DNA from: Gudongella sp046224405
GTDB taxonomy: Bacteria > Bacillota > Clostridia > Tissierellales > Tissierellaceae
Assembly (NCBI RefSeq): GCF_046224405.1
Contig: NZ_JBJXRK010000009.1
Span: 11,272-75,271, forward strand
Reading direction: 5' to 3'
Length of the DNA: 64,000 nt
The position numbers and the translations under genes were made by a program. Position 1 is the stretch's first letter. Each line of letters starts with the position of its first letter. The notes below the pieces were generated by a model that saw nothing but the letters and a program-made list of their open reading frames with translations, did no database searches and was not told the DNA's origin. Shown here in pieces: positions 27,595 through 35,626 of this stretch.

Positions 27595-27634
27595 ATAAAA
27601 GCCTGTGGGATTTCTGCTATTTCCCCACAGGCTT
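27595..27634 (-). terminator. Terminator of the creatininase-AOR-cupin operon
   Basis: AAGCCTGTGGG...CCCACAGGCTTTT on the minus strand, 15 bases after the cupin stop. It separates the operon from the regulator gene. Confidence 0.85.
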
Positions 27635-27648
27635 AGCCGGAGTTATAT

Positions 27649-28017
27649 CTATTCCTTGGGTTTTAAGTGACTCTCCAAAGGAGGACCGTAAGCCCACACT
27701 ATCTTGAACTGTGTATCTCCAGTATTTACTATTTCATGATCCACACCTAGAGGCGAATAAATAGCTGTACCTGGATACAAATCGTACTCTTCATCACCAC
27801 AAATCAGTTTTCCTGTTCCCTCAATTACAAACATTGCTTCCTCAGAACCTTCATGTCTATGCAGTGGGATTCTACTTCCTGGTTCAGTTACATTGGTACC
27901 CATGGCAATTTTGGTTGCACCTACTGTAAATTCACTGATCAGCACTTTTGACACTCTCGGATGAGGTGTTTTCAACGCACCTTCAATCTCACTTTCTCTA
28001 ACTATCACTTTTGTCAT
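27649..28017 (-). CDS. Cupin domain protein
   Basis: 122-residue single-domain cupin. Motif 1 has the metal ligands in IPLHRHEGSEEAMFVIEG (about 70-87) and motif 2 has PGTAIYSPLGVDHEIVN (about 103-119). Small cupins of this type act as isomerases, dioxygenases or ligand binders. It is the last gene of the sigma-54 operon, 40 bases after the MoaD-like gene, and probably handles an intermediate of the pathway. Function is not assigned. Confidence 0.85.
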   Translation of the reverse strand: MTKVIVRESEIEGALKTPHPRVSKVLISEFTVGATKIAMGTNVTEPGSRIPLHRHEGSEEAMFVIEGTGKLICGDEEYDLYPGTAIYSPLGVDHEIVNTGDTQFKIVWAYGPPLESHLKPKE

Positions 28018-28057
28018 GATATTCTACTCCTTTCATAATATGGATTTTGCAAGCTGA

Positions 28058-28282
28058 TTAACCACCTTCTAAATGAGGAAATAACTCTATTTTATCATTA
28101 GCTTCTACTGTACAATCAATCGGTGTCCATCTTCCATTTTTGATGACCATTCCCACGGATTCCTTTTCAATACCAATCATATCAATCATTTGCTCAAAGG
28201 ACATTGAATTTTCAATGTCAATTCTGAACTCCTCATCACCAGACTGATTGATCAATGTCAGATTCAATTTGACTGTTACCAT
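28058..28282 (-). CDS. MoaD/ThiS-like sulfur carrier protein
   Basis: 74-residue beta-grasp protein ending in Gly-Gly (FPHLEGG), the tail that becomes a thiocarboxylate in MoaD and ThiS. The NDKIELFPH segment before it fits the family. It lies 16 bases after an aldehyde ferredoxin oxidoreductase gene, so a role in making the dithiolene of the tungsten pterin cofactor, or as a dedicated partner of that enzyme, is likely. This genomic pairing is known for AOR-family operons. Confidence 0.8.
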   Translation of the reverse strand: MVTVKLNLTLINQSGDEEFRIDIENSMSFEQMIDMIGIEKESVGMVIKNGRWTPIDCTVEANDKIELFPHLEGG

Positions 28283-28298
28283 AGAATCACCTGAATAT

Positions 28299-30002
28299 CT
28301 ATATTAATGATTTCTCCATTTCTTCCGTTGTTAAATCAAAAACAGCATTGGTGGGTTCAAGCTTTTCATCGTATAGAAACTCTGGTAGCTTATCATCTGC
28401 TGGACTGACACCCGATCCCACGTTAAACTCTCTTTCAATCTTAATTGTCTCTTCTGCAATGCTCCAAATAGTCTCAGAATCGAATTTCGTGCCAGCTTTG
28501 TAATTTACAATGTCCGCCAGAACATTTGGTTCTGCAAACAACGGTCCTCTTGCGAACATGCACAGTCCTATACAGTCCAGTGTACCAATCTGAATTTGAA
28601 GCTTTCTTGAAAGCTCACCCTGATTTTCAGTACCCAATGGATCAACCGCGTTTCTTGAACCAAAACAGTTCCCTGCTGTATGATCACCGCCCATGGTTGA
28701 CATACCATATGTCACCCCATTTCCCTTAAGTGCTCTTGGATCATAGCCCGGGAAGCCTTGCCCTTTTCCAACTGGAATCCTCTCTGATCCAAGCACCTGA
28801 CCGGTAATTTTCGCTCCATTTCCCAACATTCTACCAATTATAGTGTCTCTCTTTATTTCATTTACCAAAGCCATGCAATCCTCTTCACTTCCAAACTTTC
28901 CGTAACCCATATCAAGAGCTACCCCTAGAGCACACCCTGTTTCTATGGTGTCCAAACCTAAATCGTTTATTTCATAATTTAGCCTTGCCACAGAATCAAG
29001 ATTATCCATCCCCAGATTTGAGCCAAGAAGCGCAATATTCTCATATTGAAGCGTTGAGACTATCTTATTTCCCATTTCATCTGGGTAAACAGTACTACAC
29101 CTGATGGCACAAACATCCATGCAAGATACTGCTAGCTTTCCTTCTCCTCCTCTGGAAAGTATTGTTTCATTCAATTTTTCACCACAAATATTTTCTACGT
29201 GTTCACTGGAACCATATCTGAAACCATTAGTAGGCAGTGCTCCCATGCTATTTACCGCCTTTACGATTCCAGTTGTACCAAAGTTGTGATAAATGTCCTT
29301 CGTCTTAGGGTCATTAGCTAATTTTTTATTAAACTCCTTAGCTATTTCATTGAATTTATCCTTGTCTTTGTATTCCACCAGTTCACTCTCAGTGTCATCA
29401 ATTACAATAGCTTTCAAGCCCTTTGACCCCATAATTGCTCCTAATCCACCTCTAGCAGCAAACTTCAATTCACCATGTGGATCCATAACTGCTATTGCAG
29501 CTCCTCTCAATCCTCTTTCGCCTGCTGGACCAACACATATAATACCAGCTTTATTCCCATAGTCTTTTCTCAACAAAGCGCTCGTTCTATACGTTCCTTC
29601 ATACTTCAGACTATTTATTTTTTCTAGACTGAATTCACCTTTCTTCACAATAAGCAGATAACAATCCTCACTTTTAGCCTTGCCCTCAAGAACTATGGCT
29701 TGGATTCCGAGTTTCGATAGCCGGGCTCCTGCTGTTCCACCACTATTTGCTTCCTTTATTCCATTTGTCAGTGGACTTTTCCCTCCGATGGAGAGTCTAC
29801 TGGCACTGGAAGCAATTGTACCTGACAAGAGTCCCGTTGCAAATACCAGCTTATTCTTCTTTCCTAAGGGCTCACTAGTTGGTTCAACTTCGTCATAAAT
29901 AATTCTTGAGCTCAAAGCTCTGCCACCAAGAAATTGGTATTCTTTCCTTTCCTCAGTAACTATATTTCCTGTCGTCATATCAACTCTTAGTATTTTTTGC
30001 AT
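28299..30002 (-). CDS. Aldehyde ferredoxin oxidoreductase family enzyme
   Basis: Tungsten- or molybdenum-pterin enzyme oxidising an aldehyde to the acid with ferredoxin, or the reverse. 567 residues, slightly short of the usual 600. N-terminal AOR_N features: FLGGRALSSRIIYDEV, SGTIASSASRLSIGGKSPLT (split: SGTIASSASR, LSIGGKSPLT) and GAIMGSKGLKAI. The [4Fe-4S] ligands are Cys in SCMDVCAIRC (near 292-301) with a later Cys pair in DCIGLCMFA (near 476). TYGMSTMGGDHTAGN binds pterin. The substrate is unknown; position among TctA and MoaD genes points to a carboxylate/aldehyde pathway. Confidence 0.93.
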   Translation of the reverse strand: MQKILRVDMTTGNIVTEERKEYQFLGGRALSSRIIYDEVEPTSEPLGKKNKLVFATGLLSGTIASSASRLSIGGKSPLTNGIKEANSGGTAGARLSKLGIQAIVLEGKAKSEDCYLLIVKKGEFSLEKINSLKYEGTYRTSALLRKDYGNKAGIICVGPAGERGLRGAAIAVMDPHGELKFAARGGLGAIMGSKGLKAIVIDDTESELVEYKDKDKFNEIAKEFNKKLANDPKTKDIYHNFGTTGIVKAVNSMGALPTNGFRYGSSEHVENICGEKLNETILSRGGEGKLAVSCMDVCAIRCSTVYPDEMGNKIVSTLQYENIALLGSNLGMDNLDSVARLNYEINDLGLDTIETGCALGVALDMGYGKFGSEEDCMALVNEIKRDTIIGRMLGNGAKITGQVLGSERIPVGKGQGFPGYDPRALKGNGVTYGMSTMGGDHTAGNCFGSRNAVDPLGTENQGELSRKLQIQIGTLDCIGLCMFARGPLFAEPNVLADIVNYKAGTKFDSETIWSIAEETIKIEREFNVGSGVSPADDKLPEFLYDEKLEPTNAVFDLTTEEMEKSLI

Positions 30003-30037
30003 ATTATCCCCTCTTTGTTATGAATATTTACAGTTAT

Positions 30038-31513
30038 CTAATCCTCATCAGGTGCAATATTTGACTTAAAGGTAAAGGATTGGAGTATAAACGAACCTAT
30101 TATTAACACGAGTAAAATCAATGAAATTGGCCTGCTTACAAATGATACCATCAGATTCCCAAATGATCTTGAACTAATCAAGGCCTGTCTGAAATTGGTT
30201 TCAATCATAGGACCTAGTATTATACCAAGTACAATTGGCGAAACCGGATAATTGGCCCTCTGGAACATATATCCTATTAGACCGAATGCAACCATTATCA
30301 ATACGTCATTTATGTTATTGTTCAATGCATAGGATCCTATTATACAAAGCAATGAAATCAAAGGAACCAGTGCCCATTTTGGAAATTTAAGTATCTTAAG
30401 CATCAGGTTTGAACCAAGAATTCCAATAACATAGGATACCAATGTTCCAATTGCGAGGAAGATGAGGATATAATAAAAATACTTCCTTTCAGTTATCATA
30501 AAGGTCGGTCCTGGTAACAATCCATGCATGTAAAAAGCCCCAATTATTACTGCAGTGATGGAGTCTCCAGGAATTCCAAGGGTCAACATGGTTGTCAAGG
30601 CTCCCCCAATTGCAGCATCATTAGCTGTTTCTGGAGCTGCAACACCTTCATATGCTCCCTTGCCAAAAGGTCTGGATGGTTTTTTCACTATTCCTTTTGT
30701 AGCTCCATAAGCCACCAACGACCCTATATCTCCTCCAGTACCAGGTAGAAGACCTATAACCCAACCAATTACAGCTGACCAGGTCATTGTGGGAATAACC
30801 TTCTTAATTATTTCCCATTTTGGAAATAAGTCTCTTATTTTGTATGACTCATCAATTTTAAAGGATTTAGTTTTCTTTAGCTGTACAAGAACCTCCTTCA
30901 TTCCAAATAGTCCTATCATAGCTGCTATGTAGTTAACTCCTCCACTTAGTACCTTGGTACCTAAAGTAAATCTCATTAAACCTGTTATGGGGTCCATTCC
31001 CACCATTCCTATGAAAACACCTAGAAAAGCTGCAACCAAGCCTTTTGTCATTCTCCCTTGGCTTAAAACTGCTACAAGGGTTATACCCCACATTGTAATT
31101 AGAAAATACTCCTGCGGTCCAAACTTCAAGGCTATGCTTCCCAAAACTGGTCCAGCAATTGACAGCATGGCCAAACCAAACAAACCACCAACTAAGCTTA
31201 CAAATAATGACAATCCCAGAGCAGTATTTGCTTCTCCTCTCATTTTCATAGGATATCCATCAAAAGTTGTGGATACTGCAGCTGCCGTTCCTGGTATATT
31301 TAGTGCTATCGCAGAAATGGAACCTCCAATTACTCCCCCTGCAAATGATCCGATTATAAATGCCAAAGCAGGTATCATTTCCCATCCAAATGTCAGTGAA
31401 ACTACCAGTACTATTGTCATGGTAACGGTCAATCCTGGTAATGATCCCATAACAAGGCCGACAAGACTTCCAACAATAATATACAAGATGTATATAGCTT
31501 CAAATTCAATCAT
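30038..31513 (-). CDS. tctA: TctA, large permease of a tripartite tricarboxylate transporter
   Basis: 491-residue membrane protein with about 11-12 hydrophobic segments. The TctA hallmark GSLPGLTVTM (near 22) and its inverted-repeat partner GLLPGTGGDIGSLVAYG (near 252), and IPGTAAAVSTTFDGYPM (near 71) are present. It drives sodium- or proton-coupled uptake of a carboxylate delivered by TctC. It follows TctB by 16 bases and precedes the AOR gene by 35. Confidence 0.95.
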   Translation of the reverse strand: MIEFEAIYILYIIVGSLVGLVMGSLPGLTVTMTIVLVVSLTFGWEMIPALAFIIGSFAGGVIGGSISAIALNIPGTAAAVSTTFDGYPMKMRGEANTALGLSLFVSLVGGLFGLAMLSIAGPVLGSIALKFGPQEYFLITMWGITLVAVLSQGRMTKGLVAAFLGVFIGMVGMDPITGLMRFTLGTKVLSGGVNYIAAMIGLFGMKEVLVQLKKTKSFKIDESYKIRDLFPKWEIIKKVIPTMTWSAVIGWVIGLLPGTGGDIGSLVAYGATKGIVKKPSRPFGKGAYEGVAAPETANDAAIGGALTTMLTLGIPGDSITAVIIGAFYMHGLLPGPTFMITERKYFYYILIFLAIGTLVSYVIGILGSNLMLKILKFPKWALVPLISLLCIIGSYALNNNINDVLIMVAFGLIGYMFQRANYPVSPIVLGIILGPMIETNFRQALISSRSFGNLMVSFVSRPISLILLVLIIGSFILQSFTFKSNIAPDED

Positions 31514-31529
31514 AATTTCGACCTCCTTC

Positions 31530-32018
31530 CTATGGCAACATCACGTTGAAAATTTTATAGAACACAAAATATAACACTGGTACAGCGACAAAGGAAACTA
31601 TTGCAGCCTTGCCAACTCTTTTGCCCAGGTTCATTTCCTCATAATTCATTACCATCATTGCAATTATTAGAAATAATATTGTCCCAGGTAAAAAGCTGAT
31701 TTTCCTAATTACGTAGGTATAAATGACAACGCCTGCAGAATATAATACAGCCATGCCAAGATCCACTGATATATCCTTGTAGTCCTCCTCATCTTCAACC
31801 TCATTTTTTTTCACTCTACGTATGTCACTAATTATGGTAAGTAAAATGAAAACTAGTAATGCTGTCCCTATTAGAAAAGGAAAGATTATTGGTGATGTCG
31901 TGGAAAATAGTGCCAAGTTTCTTATAACCATCCAATTACGTATACTGATCATTACAAATGCTCCGATGGCTCCTATAAACAGATAAATCAAGTAGTCCAG
32001 CCATCCCAGTTTTCTCAT
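31530..32018 (-). CDS. tctB: TctB, small membrane subunit of the tricarboxylate transporter
   Basis: 162 residues with four hydrophobic segments (about 7-25, 36-60, 85-110, 130-155) and a charged cytoplasmic loop RRVKKNEVEDEEDYKD. The ATG after GGGAGGTGTCAGC is used rather than a TTG five codons earlier. It lies between tctC and tctA, the usual order. Confidence 0.88.
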   Translation of the reverse strand: MRKLGWLDYLIYLFIGAIGAFVMISIRNWMVIRNLALFSTTSPIIFPFLIGTALLVFILLTIISDIRRVKKNEVEDEEDYKDISVDLGMAVLYSAGVVIYTYVIRKISFLPGTILFLIIAMMVMNYEEMNLGKRVGKAAIVSFVAVPVLYFVFYKIFNVMLP

Positions 32019-32068
32019 GCTGACACCTCCCAATCATCCTCAAAATTTGTTAAAACCATTTAAATAAA

Positions 32069-32098
32069 TTGCAGCCCCTTCAAAATAAGGGGCTGCAA
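32069..32098 (-). terminator. Hairpin between tctC and tctB
   Basis: TTGCAGCCCC-(10-base loop)-GGGGCTGCAA with perfect 10-bp arms, followed by a weak TTTATTT tail, 5 bases after the tctC stop. Such structures usually stabilise the tctC mRNA or partly terminate, so the binding protein is made in excess over the permease. Confidence 0.75.
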
Positions 32099-32103
32099 TC
32101 CCC

Positions 32104-33207
32104 TTATTTGTCTAGTCTTTCAATCCCAAATTCTTCAGGTGATTTTGCAGCTGCGCCAGTGTCATACAACAACCATGCAGCTTTGGAGGTCCACTCTTCA
32201 AGGTAATCAATAGCTTCCTGTCCACTGTAGTCGATTTGTGTTAGGTAAAGATTCTCGCAATATTCATCCCATCTGGGGTCCGCCATGGATTCTTCCATTT
32301 TTCTTTGAAGATAATCCGTTATCTCCTCTGGTGTTCCTTTAGCTGCAAACAAGCCGAAATAGGGACCGTATGGGATATATGGAGAAAGCTCATCATATAC
32401 TGTTCCAATTGGCACTACTTCATCAAGGCCTGGTATAGGCTCATTCGTAAATGAAGCTAATATCTTAAGGTTTCCACCCTTATGGGCTTCAACCATTGAT
32501 TGCACCATTTCTATTGTAGCATCAACCTGACCACCCATTACAGCTGTTATTGCAGGACCGCCACCAAGGAATGGTACAAATGTGAATTCAGCACCAAGGT
32601 ATTGTTCGCAAAGAAGTCCACTTATATGTGGGACCGTTCCAGGACCTGCAGTACCAATGGTAAGCTCCCCTGGATTTGCAATTGCATACTCCATTAATTC
32701 TTCTGCCGAGTTGAATGGTGAATTTGGAGGTACTGCAAGAACAGGAGTAGCTTCAGCAACAAGCTTTATTGGAATAAAATCTCTGGTCGGATGCATATCC
32801 ATAGTGTCCATAGTCTGCCAAACAGACATTATCTCAGATCCAAAGAATAAGGTGTAACCATCGGGAGTTGTGTTAAGTACGTTTGAAGCTGCTGTTGCAC
32901 TTGCCGCTCCAGGTGTGTTTGTAATTGCTATCCCTTCGCCAACCTTCTCCTGAAGGATTGGTACAATCCCTCTTGCTATAACATCAGTAGGTCCACCAGC
33001 TCCAAATCCAACAACAGCATTGATTGGTCGCTCTGGATAAGCAAGCTCTGGCTCTTCAGAAGGTTCCTCAGCAGGCTCTTCTGCTACAGGCTCTTCTGCT
33101 ACAGGTTCCTCAGCTGGCTCCTCTGCTGGTGTGCTACAGCCCGTTAAAAATAATGACATAGCAAGAACCAATGTAAGTACTAAATACAAAAACCTAAATT
33201 TTTTCAT
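32104..33207 (-). CDS. tctC: TctC, extracytoplasmic solute-binding lipoprotein
   Basis: 367-residue binding protein of the tripartite tricarboxylate transporter. A lipoprotein signal peptide ends in LTGC (Cys at about 24). A low-complexity Ala/Glu/Pro linker follows (EEPVAEEPVAEEPAEEPSEE, about 29-53), encoded by short GC-richer tandem repeats at 33055-33125. The mature domain begins YPERPINAVVGFGAGGPTDV and contains the TctC ligand loop ITNTPGAASATAASNV. Bound ligand cannot be inferred beyond a carboxylate. First transporter gene of the operon. Confidence 0.94.
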   Translation of the reverse strand: MKKFRFLYLVLTLVLAMSLFLTGCSTPAEEPAEEPVAEEPVAEEPAEEPSEEPELAYPERPINAVVGFGAGGPTDVIARGIVPILQEKVGEGIAITNTPGAASATAASNVLNTTPDGYTLFFGSEIMSVWQTMDTMDMHPTRDFIPIKLVAEATPVLAVPPNSPFNSAEELMEYAIANPGELTIGTAGPGTVPHISGLLCEQYLGAEFTFVPFLGGGPAITAVMGGQVDATIEMVQSMVEAHKGGNLKILASFTNEPIPGLDEVVPIGTVYDELSPYIPYGPYFGLFAAKGTPEEITDYLQRKMEESMADPRWDEYCENLYLTQIDYSGQEAIDYLEEWTSKAAWLLYDTGAAAKSPEEFGIERLDK

Positions 33208-33284
33208 TACCTTCCCCCCTAATTGAATTTGTTTTACTACGCCTACATCAAATTTTAAATACCCTCCCTCTCTAATTATTTTTG

Positions 33285-33725
33285 TTAATCTACAACAACA
33301 TCTGAACTTCCAAATTTAGCCATGCTCAATCCGCAATTCTCAGCATCAATATCTATTGGCATAAGCTCAGGTGACAGTCCATTCTCACTTTCGATTGCGT
33401 TCATGAACATATTGCCAATAGGACAGCTTAGCGGCTGCATGCCCTTCTCATCAAAGCTGTCTCTGATTCCCTTAAGACAACAATTCTTGACATTAGCTTT
33501 GAATGTAAACTCGTCCTGGGTTATTTCAATATCCTCAAAAAATCCTTTTTCCTTCATCCATTCAGCAAGAGCTTCAATATCATGTGCTTTTTCGCCCAAC
33601 TCATTTTCGATATATTCAACTCCAACAAGAGTCATTCTGTATCTGGCTCCCTTACCTCTTTCATCATAAAATGCCTTCTGAGTTTCAAAAAGTAATTTAT
33701 CTTTCAATTTTCCTATGTCACTCAA
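33285..33725 (-). CDS. Unknown Cys-rich protein, possibly V4R/ATC-hydrolase-like
   Basis: 146 residues, soluble. The C-terminal half carries KNCCLKG, SCPIGNMFMNAI and DAENCGLSMAKF; the order basic-Cys, Cys-Pro, acidic-Cys resembles V4R-like domains and the L-2-amino-thiazoline-4-carboxylate hydrolase family, but the match is loose. TTG start, 8 bases after GGAGG. It sits between nitroreductase and tctC in the sigma-54 operon and so should belong to the same pathway. I do not recognise it with confidence. Confidence 0.7.
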   Translation of the reverse strand: MSDIGKLKDKLLFETQKAFYDERGKGARYRMTLVGVEYIENELGEKAHDIEALAEWMKEKGFFEDIEITQDEFTFKANVKNCCLKGIRDSFDEKGMQPLSCPIGNMFMNAIESENGLSPELMPIDIDAENCGLSMAKFGSSDVVVD

Positions 33726-33751
33726 TTTTCAAACCTCCCCATGCGATAGAT

Positions 33752-34411
33752 TTATTCCTTGTAATACTCCTCTCCAAACTTTTCACTGTATACAAGTTCA
33801 TTCAAAGGTATCCTTGGTCTTGGGTTCTTGACCTCACCAGGTACTCCAACCGCTATGATCGCATAGAGCTTGTATTCCTCTGGAATCTCAAAATAGTTTT
33901 TCATTCTCAGTTCATCGCGAATATCAATTGTTGGTGCAACCAACCAGCAAGCCCCCAAACCCAGACTTGTTACTGTTAGCAACATGTTTTGAATGGCAGC
34001 TGATGTATCGAATGGAGCGTCCCAAACCTCCTTTTTCCCAAGTACAAGAATATCCATGTGTGCCTGGTTAACAAATGCAGAAACATTACCTGATGTCAAT
34101 TTCTTAAAAGCTTTTCTCTTTTTTTCCTCATCCTCGAGGGCTTCAAACCTGGTCTGCATGTGTTTACTTAGGTATTCACCAGTAAACCTTCTACCGCTAC
34201 CTCCTTTGCCTACGTAGGATAGGAAATCCTTGCTCTCCTGATCCTTGACTATAATGAATCTCCATGGTTGTGCATTTTCTCCTGAGGGAGCCTGTCTAGC
34301 ACTTTCCATAATGATTTTTATATCTTCTTCTGATATTGGCTTATCCTCATATTTCCTTATACTTCTTCTATCCAAAATTACTTGCCAAAATTCCTTGTTG
34401 ACATCAGTCAT
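33752..34411 (-). CDS. Nitroreductase family protein
   Basis: FMN-dependent NAD(P)H oxidoreductase fold, 219 residues. N-terminal RRSIRKYEDKPI (about 14-25), APSGENAQPWRFIIV (about 41-55) and the C-terminal GLGACWLVAPTID and GVPGEVKNPRPR are family hallmarks. Substrates of such proteins range from nitro groups to enoate, flavin and dehydrohalogenation chemistry. Second gene of the sigma-54 operon, 24 bases after the creatininase-like gene. Confidence 0.9.
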   Translation of the reverse strand: MTDVNKEFWQVILDRRSIRKYEDKPISEEDIKIIMESARQAPSGENAQPWRFIIVKDQESKDFLSYVGKGGSGRRFTGEYLSKHMQTRFEALEDEEKKRKAFKKLTSGNVSAFVNQAHMDILVLGKKEVWDAPFDTSAAIQNMLLTVTSLGLGACWLVAPTIDIRDELRMKNYFEIPEEYKLYAIIAVGVPGEVKNPRPRIPLNELVYSEKFGEEYYKE

Positions 34412-34435
34412 TTTATCGCCTCCTAATATTACCTT

Positions 34436-35392
34436 CTACACTGGATGGTGAATTGCATAAATACTCTTGCCACCATTTAAAGGTCCTTTAATGACATCTT
34501 CGATTAGTCCCTTATCCTTTTCAGTAAAAGTTTCAATGTCTGGTAGGACTCCCACAGGATAAATTCTTCTTATTTCATCATGCAATGCCACCATAAAATC
34601 AAATAGAGCCTCTAATCCATCCATGGCTTTTGAAGCATCCGCCAATGATGGCTTCCCGATTACTGCTTCTGGATACATCTTGACTTCCAGGCCCCCATTA
34701 CCAATTTGTGCATGCCCTGGAATCGGAGATTGATAAACGTCTCCACCTTTATCGATCCAACCCTTGGGGAATTTACCCTTTGGAACAGTGTCTTCCATAT
34801 CTTCCATACTGTTCATTTCTGGGAACAGCGCCAGGGAATAGGATGCTTCGGCTTCATCAGCATGTGCAAACGGGGTCTCGAATGGCCCCCCATGTTCCTT
34901 GTCCTTTAGATGATTTGGTATTACTGTTGGCCAGTTCACAAAGGTAATCACTGCAGGTACCTGCCATATCTTGCCAAACTGATGTATCGCATTTGGAATT
35001 ACATACTCTTGACCGTGACCATTCAGAAGTATCATTTTTCTAAAGCCAGCATTCCAGAAACCAGCGAGTATACATCTTAAGTAGTTTGTAAAGGTTTCTT
35101 CCGGTATGACAATTGTTCCAGGCATTCCCATATGTGCCCAAGGATGTGATCCAAACCAAATTGGTTGCGATACTGTACATCCTGTTTTCTTTGCAATTGT
35201 CTCGGCCATTCTGGTAACAAGGAAGGTATCCTCACCAAAACACTGACCATTACCATGGGCTTCAGTACTACCAATGGGTATTATAATAATATCGTTTTCC
35301 TTAAGTCTTTCTTTAACCTGTTTTCCTGTCATGTTCTGAAAATAAACCTTGTCGGCATTATCCATAGAACCCTTTGAAATATCATATTTCAC
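34436..35392 (-). CDS. Creatininase family amidohydrolase
   Basis: 318 residues. The two-metal creatininase site is visible as IIPIGSTEAHGNGQ (about 37-50), GEDTFLV (Asp ligand near 55), LNGHGQEYV (near 124) and the later HADEAEAS (Glu ligand near 176). Family members open cyclic amides (creatinine), deformylate, or hydrolyse cyclic ketones such as 3-dehydro-scyllo-inosose; which applies is open. GTG start behind AGGAGG. First gene of the operon, 48 bases downstream of a sigma-54 promoter. Confidence 0.88.
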   Translation of the reverse strand: MKYDISKGSMDNADKVYFQNMTGKQVKERLKENDIIIIPIGSTEAHGNGQCFGEDTFLVTRMAETIAKKTGCTVSQPIWFGSHPWAHMGMPGTIVIPEETFTNYLRCILAGFWNAGFRKMILLNGHGQEYVIPNAIHQFGKIWQVPAVITFVNWPTVIPNHLKDKEHGGPFETPFAHADEAEASYSLALFPEMNSMEDMEDTVPKGKFPKGWIDKGGDVYQSPIPGHAQIGNGGLEVKMYPEAVIGKPSLADASKAMDGLEALFDFMVALHDEIRRIYPVGVLPDIETFTEKDKGLIEDVIKGPLNGGKSIYAIHHPV

Positions 35393-35439
35393 TTTAAAAG
35401 CACCTCCTAATAAATTTACTTTAAGCTAATATTTAATAA

Positions 35440-35456
35440 TGCAATTTAGATGCCAA
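35440..35456 (-). promoter_or_regulatory. Sigma-54 promoter of the creatininase-Tct-AOR operon
   Basis: Minus strand TTGGCATCTAAATTGCA: GG at -24 (35453-35454) and GC at -12 (35441-35442) with the required 10 bases between them. It matches TGGCAY-N5-TTGCW in every invariant position. The start should fall near 35429. Requires an activator such as the PrpR-type protein at 25.6-27.5 kb. Confidence 0.88.
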
Positions 35457-35607
35457 TAATTTTTACAGAATATTCTTTGTATTTTCTAGTGATTTGCTTA
35501 ATTGTTAATAATTTACCACTGTGTATGGGAAAAGCCATTTCATTATGAAAAATATTTATTTGAATAATGGTGGATTGTAATTTTATTTTGAAAAGCGACT
35601 ATTATAG

Positions 35608-35621
35608 TTGGATCGGTCCAA
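35608..35621. promoter_or_regulatory. Candidate enhancer palindrome upstream of the sigma-54 promoter
   Basis: TTGGATCGGTCCAA, 5-bp inverted arms, about 155 bases upstream of the -24 box and just after the dehydrogenase stop codon. Distance suits an enhancer-binding protein, but the site has no partner in the other operon. Confidence 0.3.
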
Positions 35622-35626
35622 TCAAT

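Noticed and set aside
30954..31574. 206-codon plus-strand frame opposite tctA
   Set aside because: It is a shadow of the permease's hydrophobic codons, with no ribosome site and Pro/Thr-rich nonsense composition.
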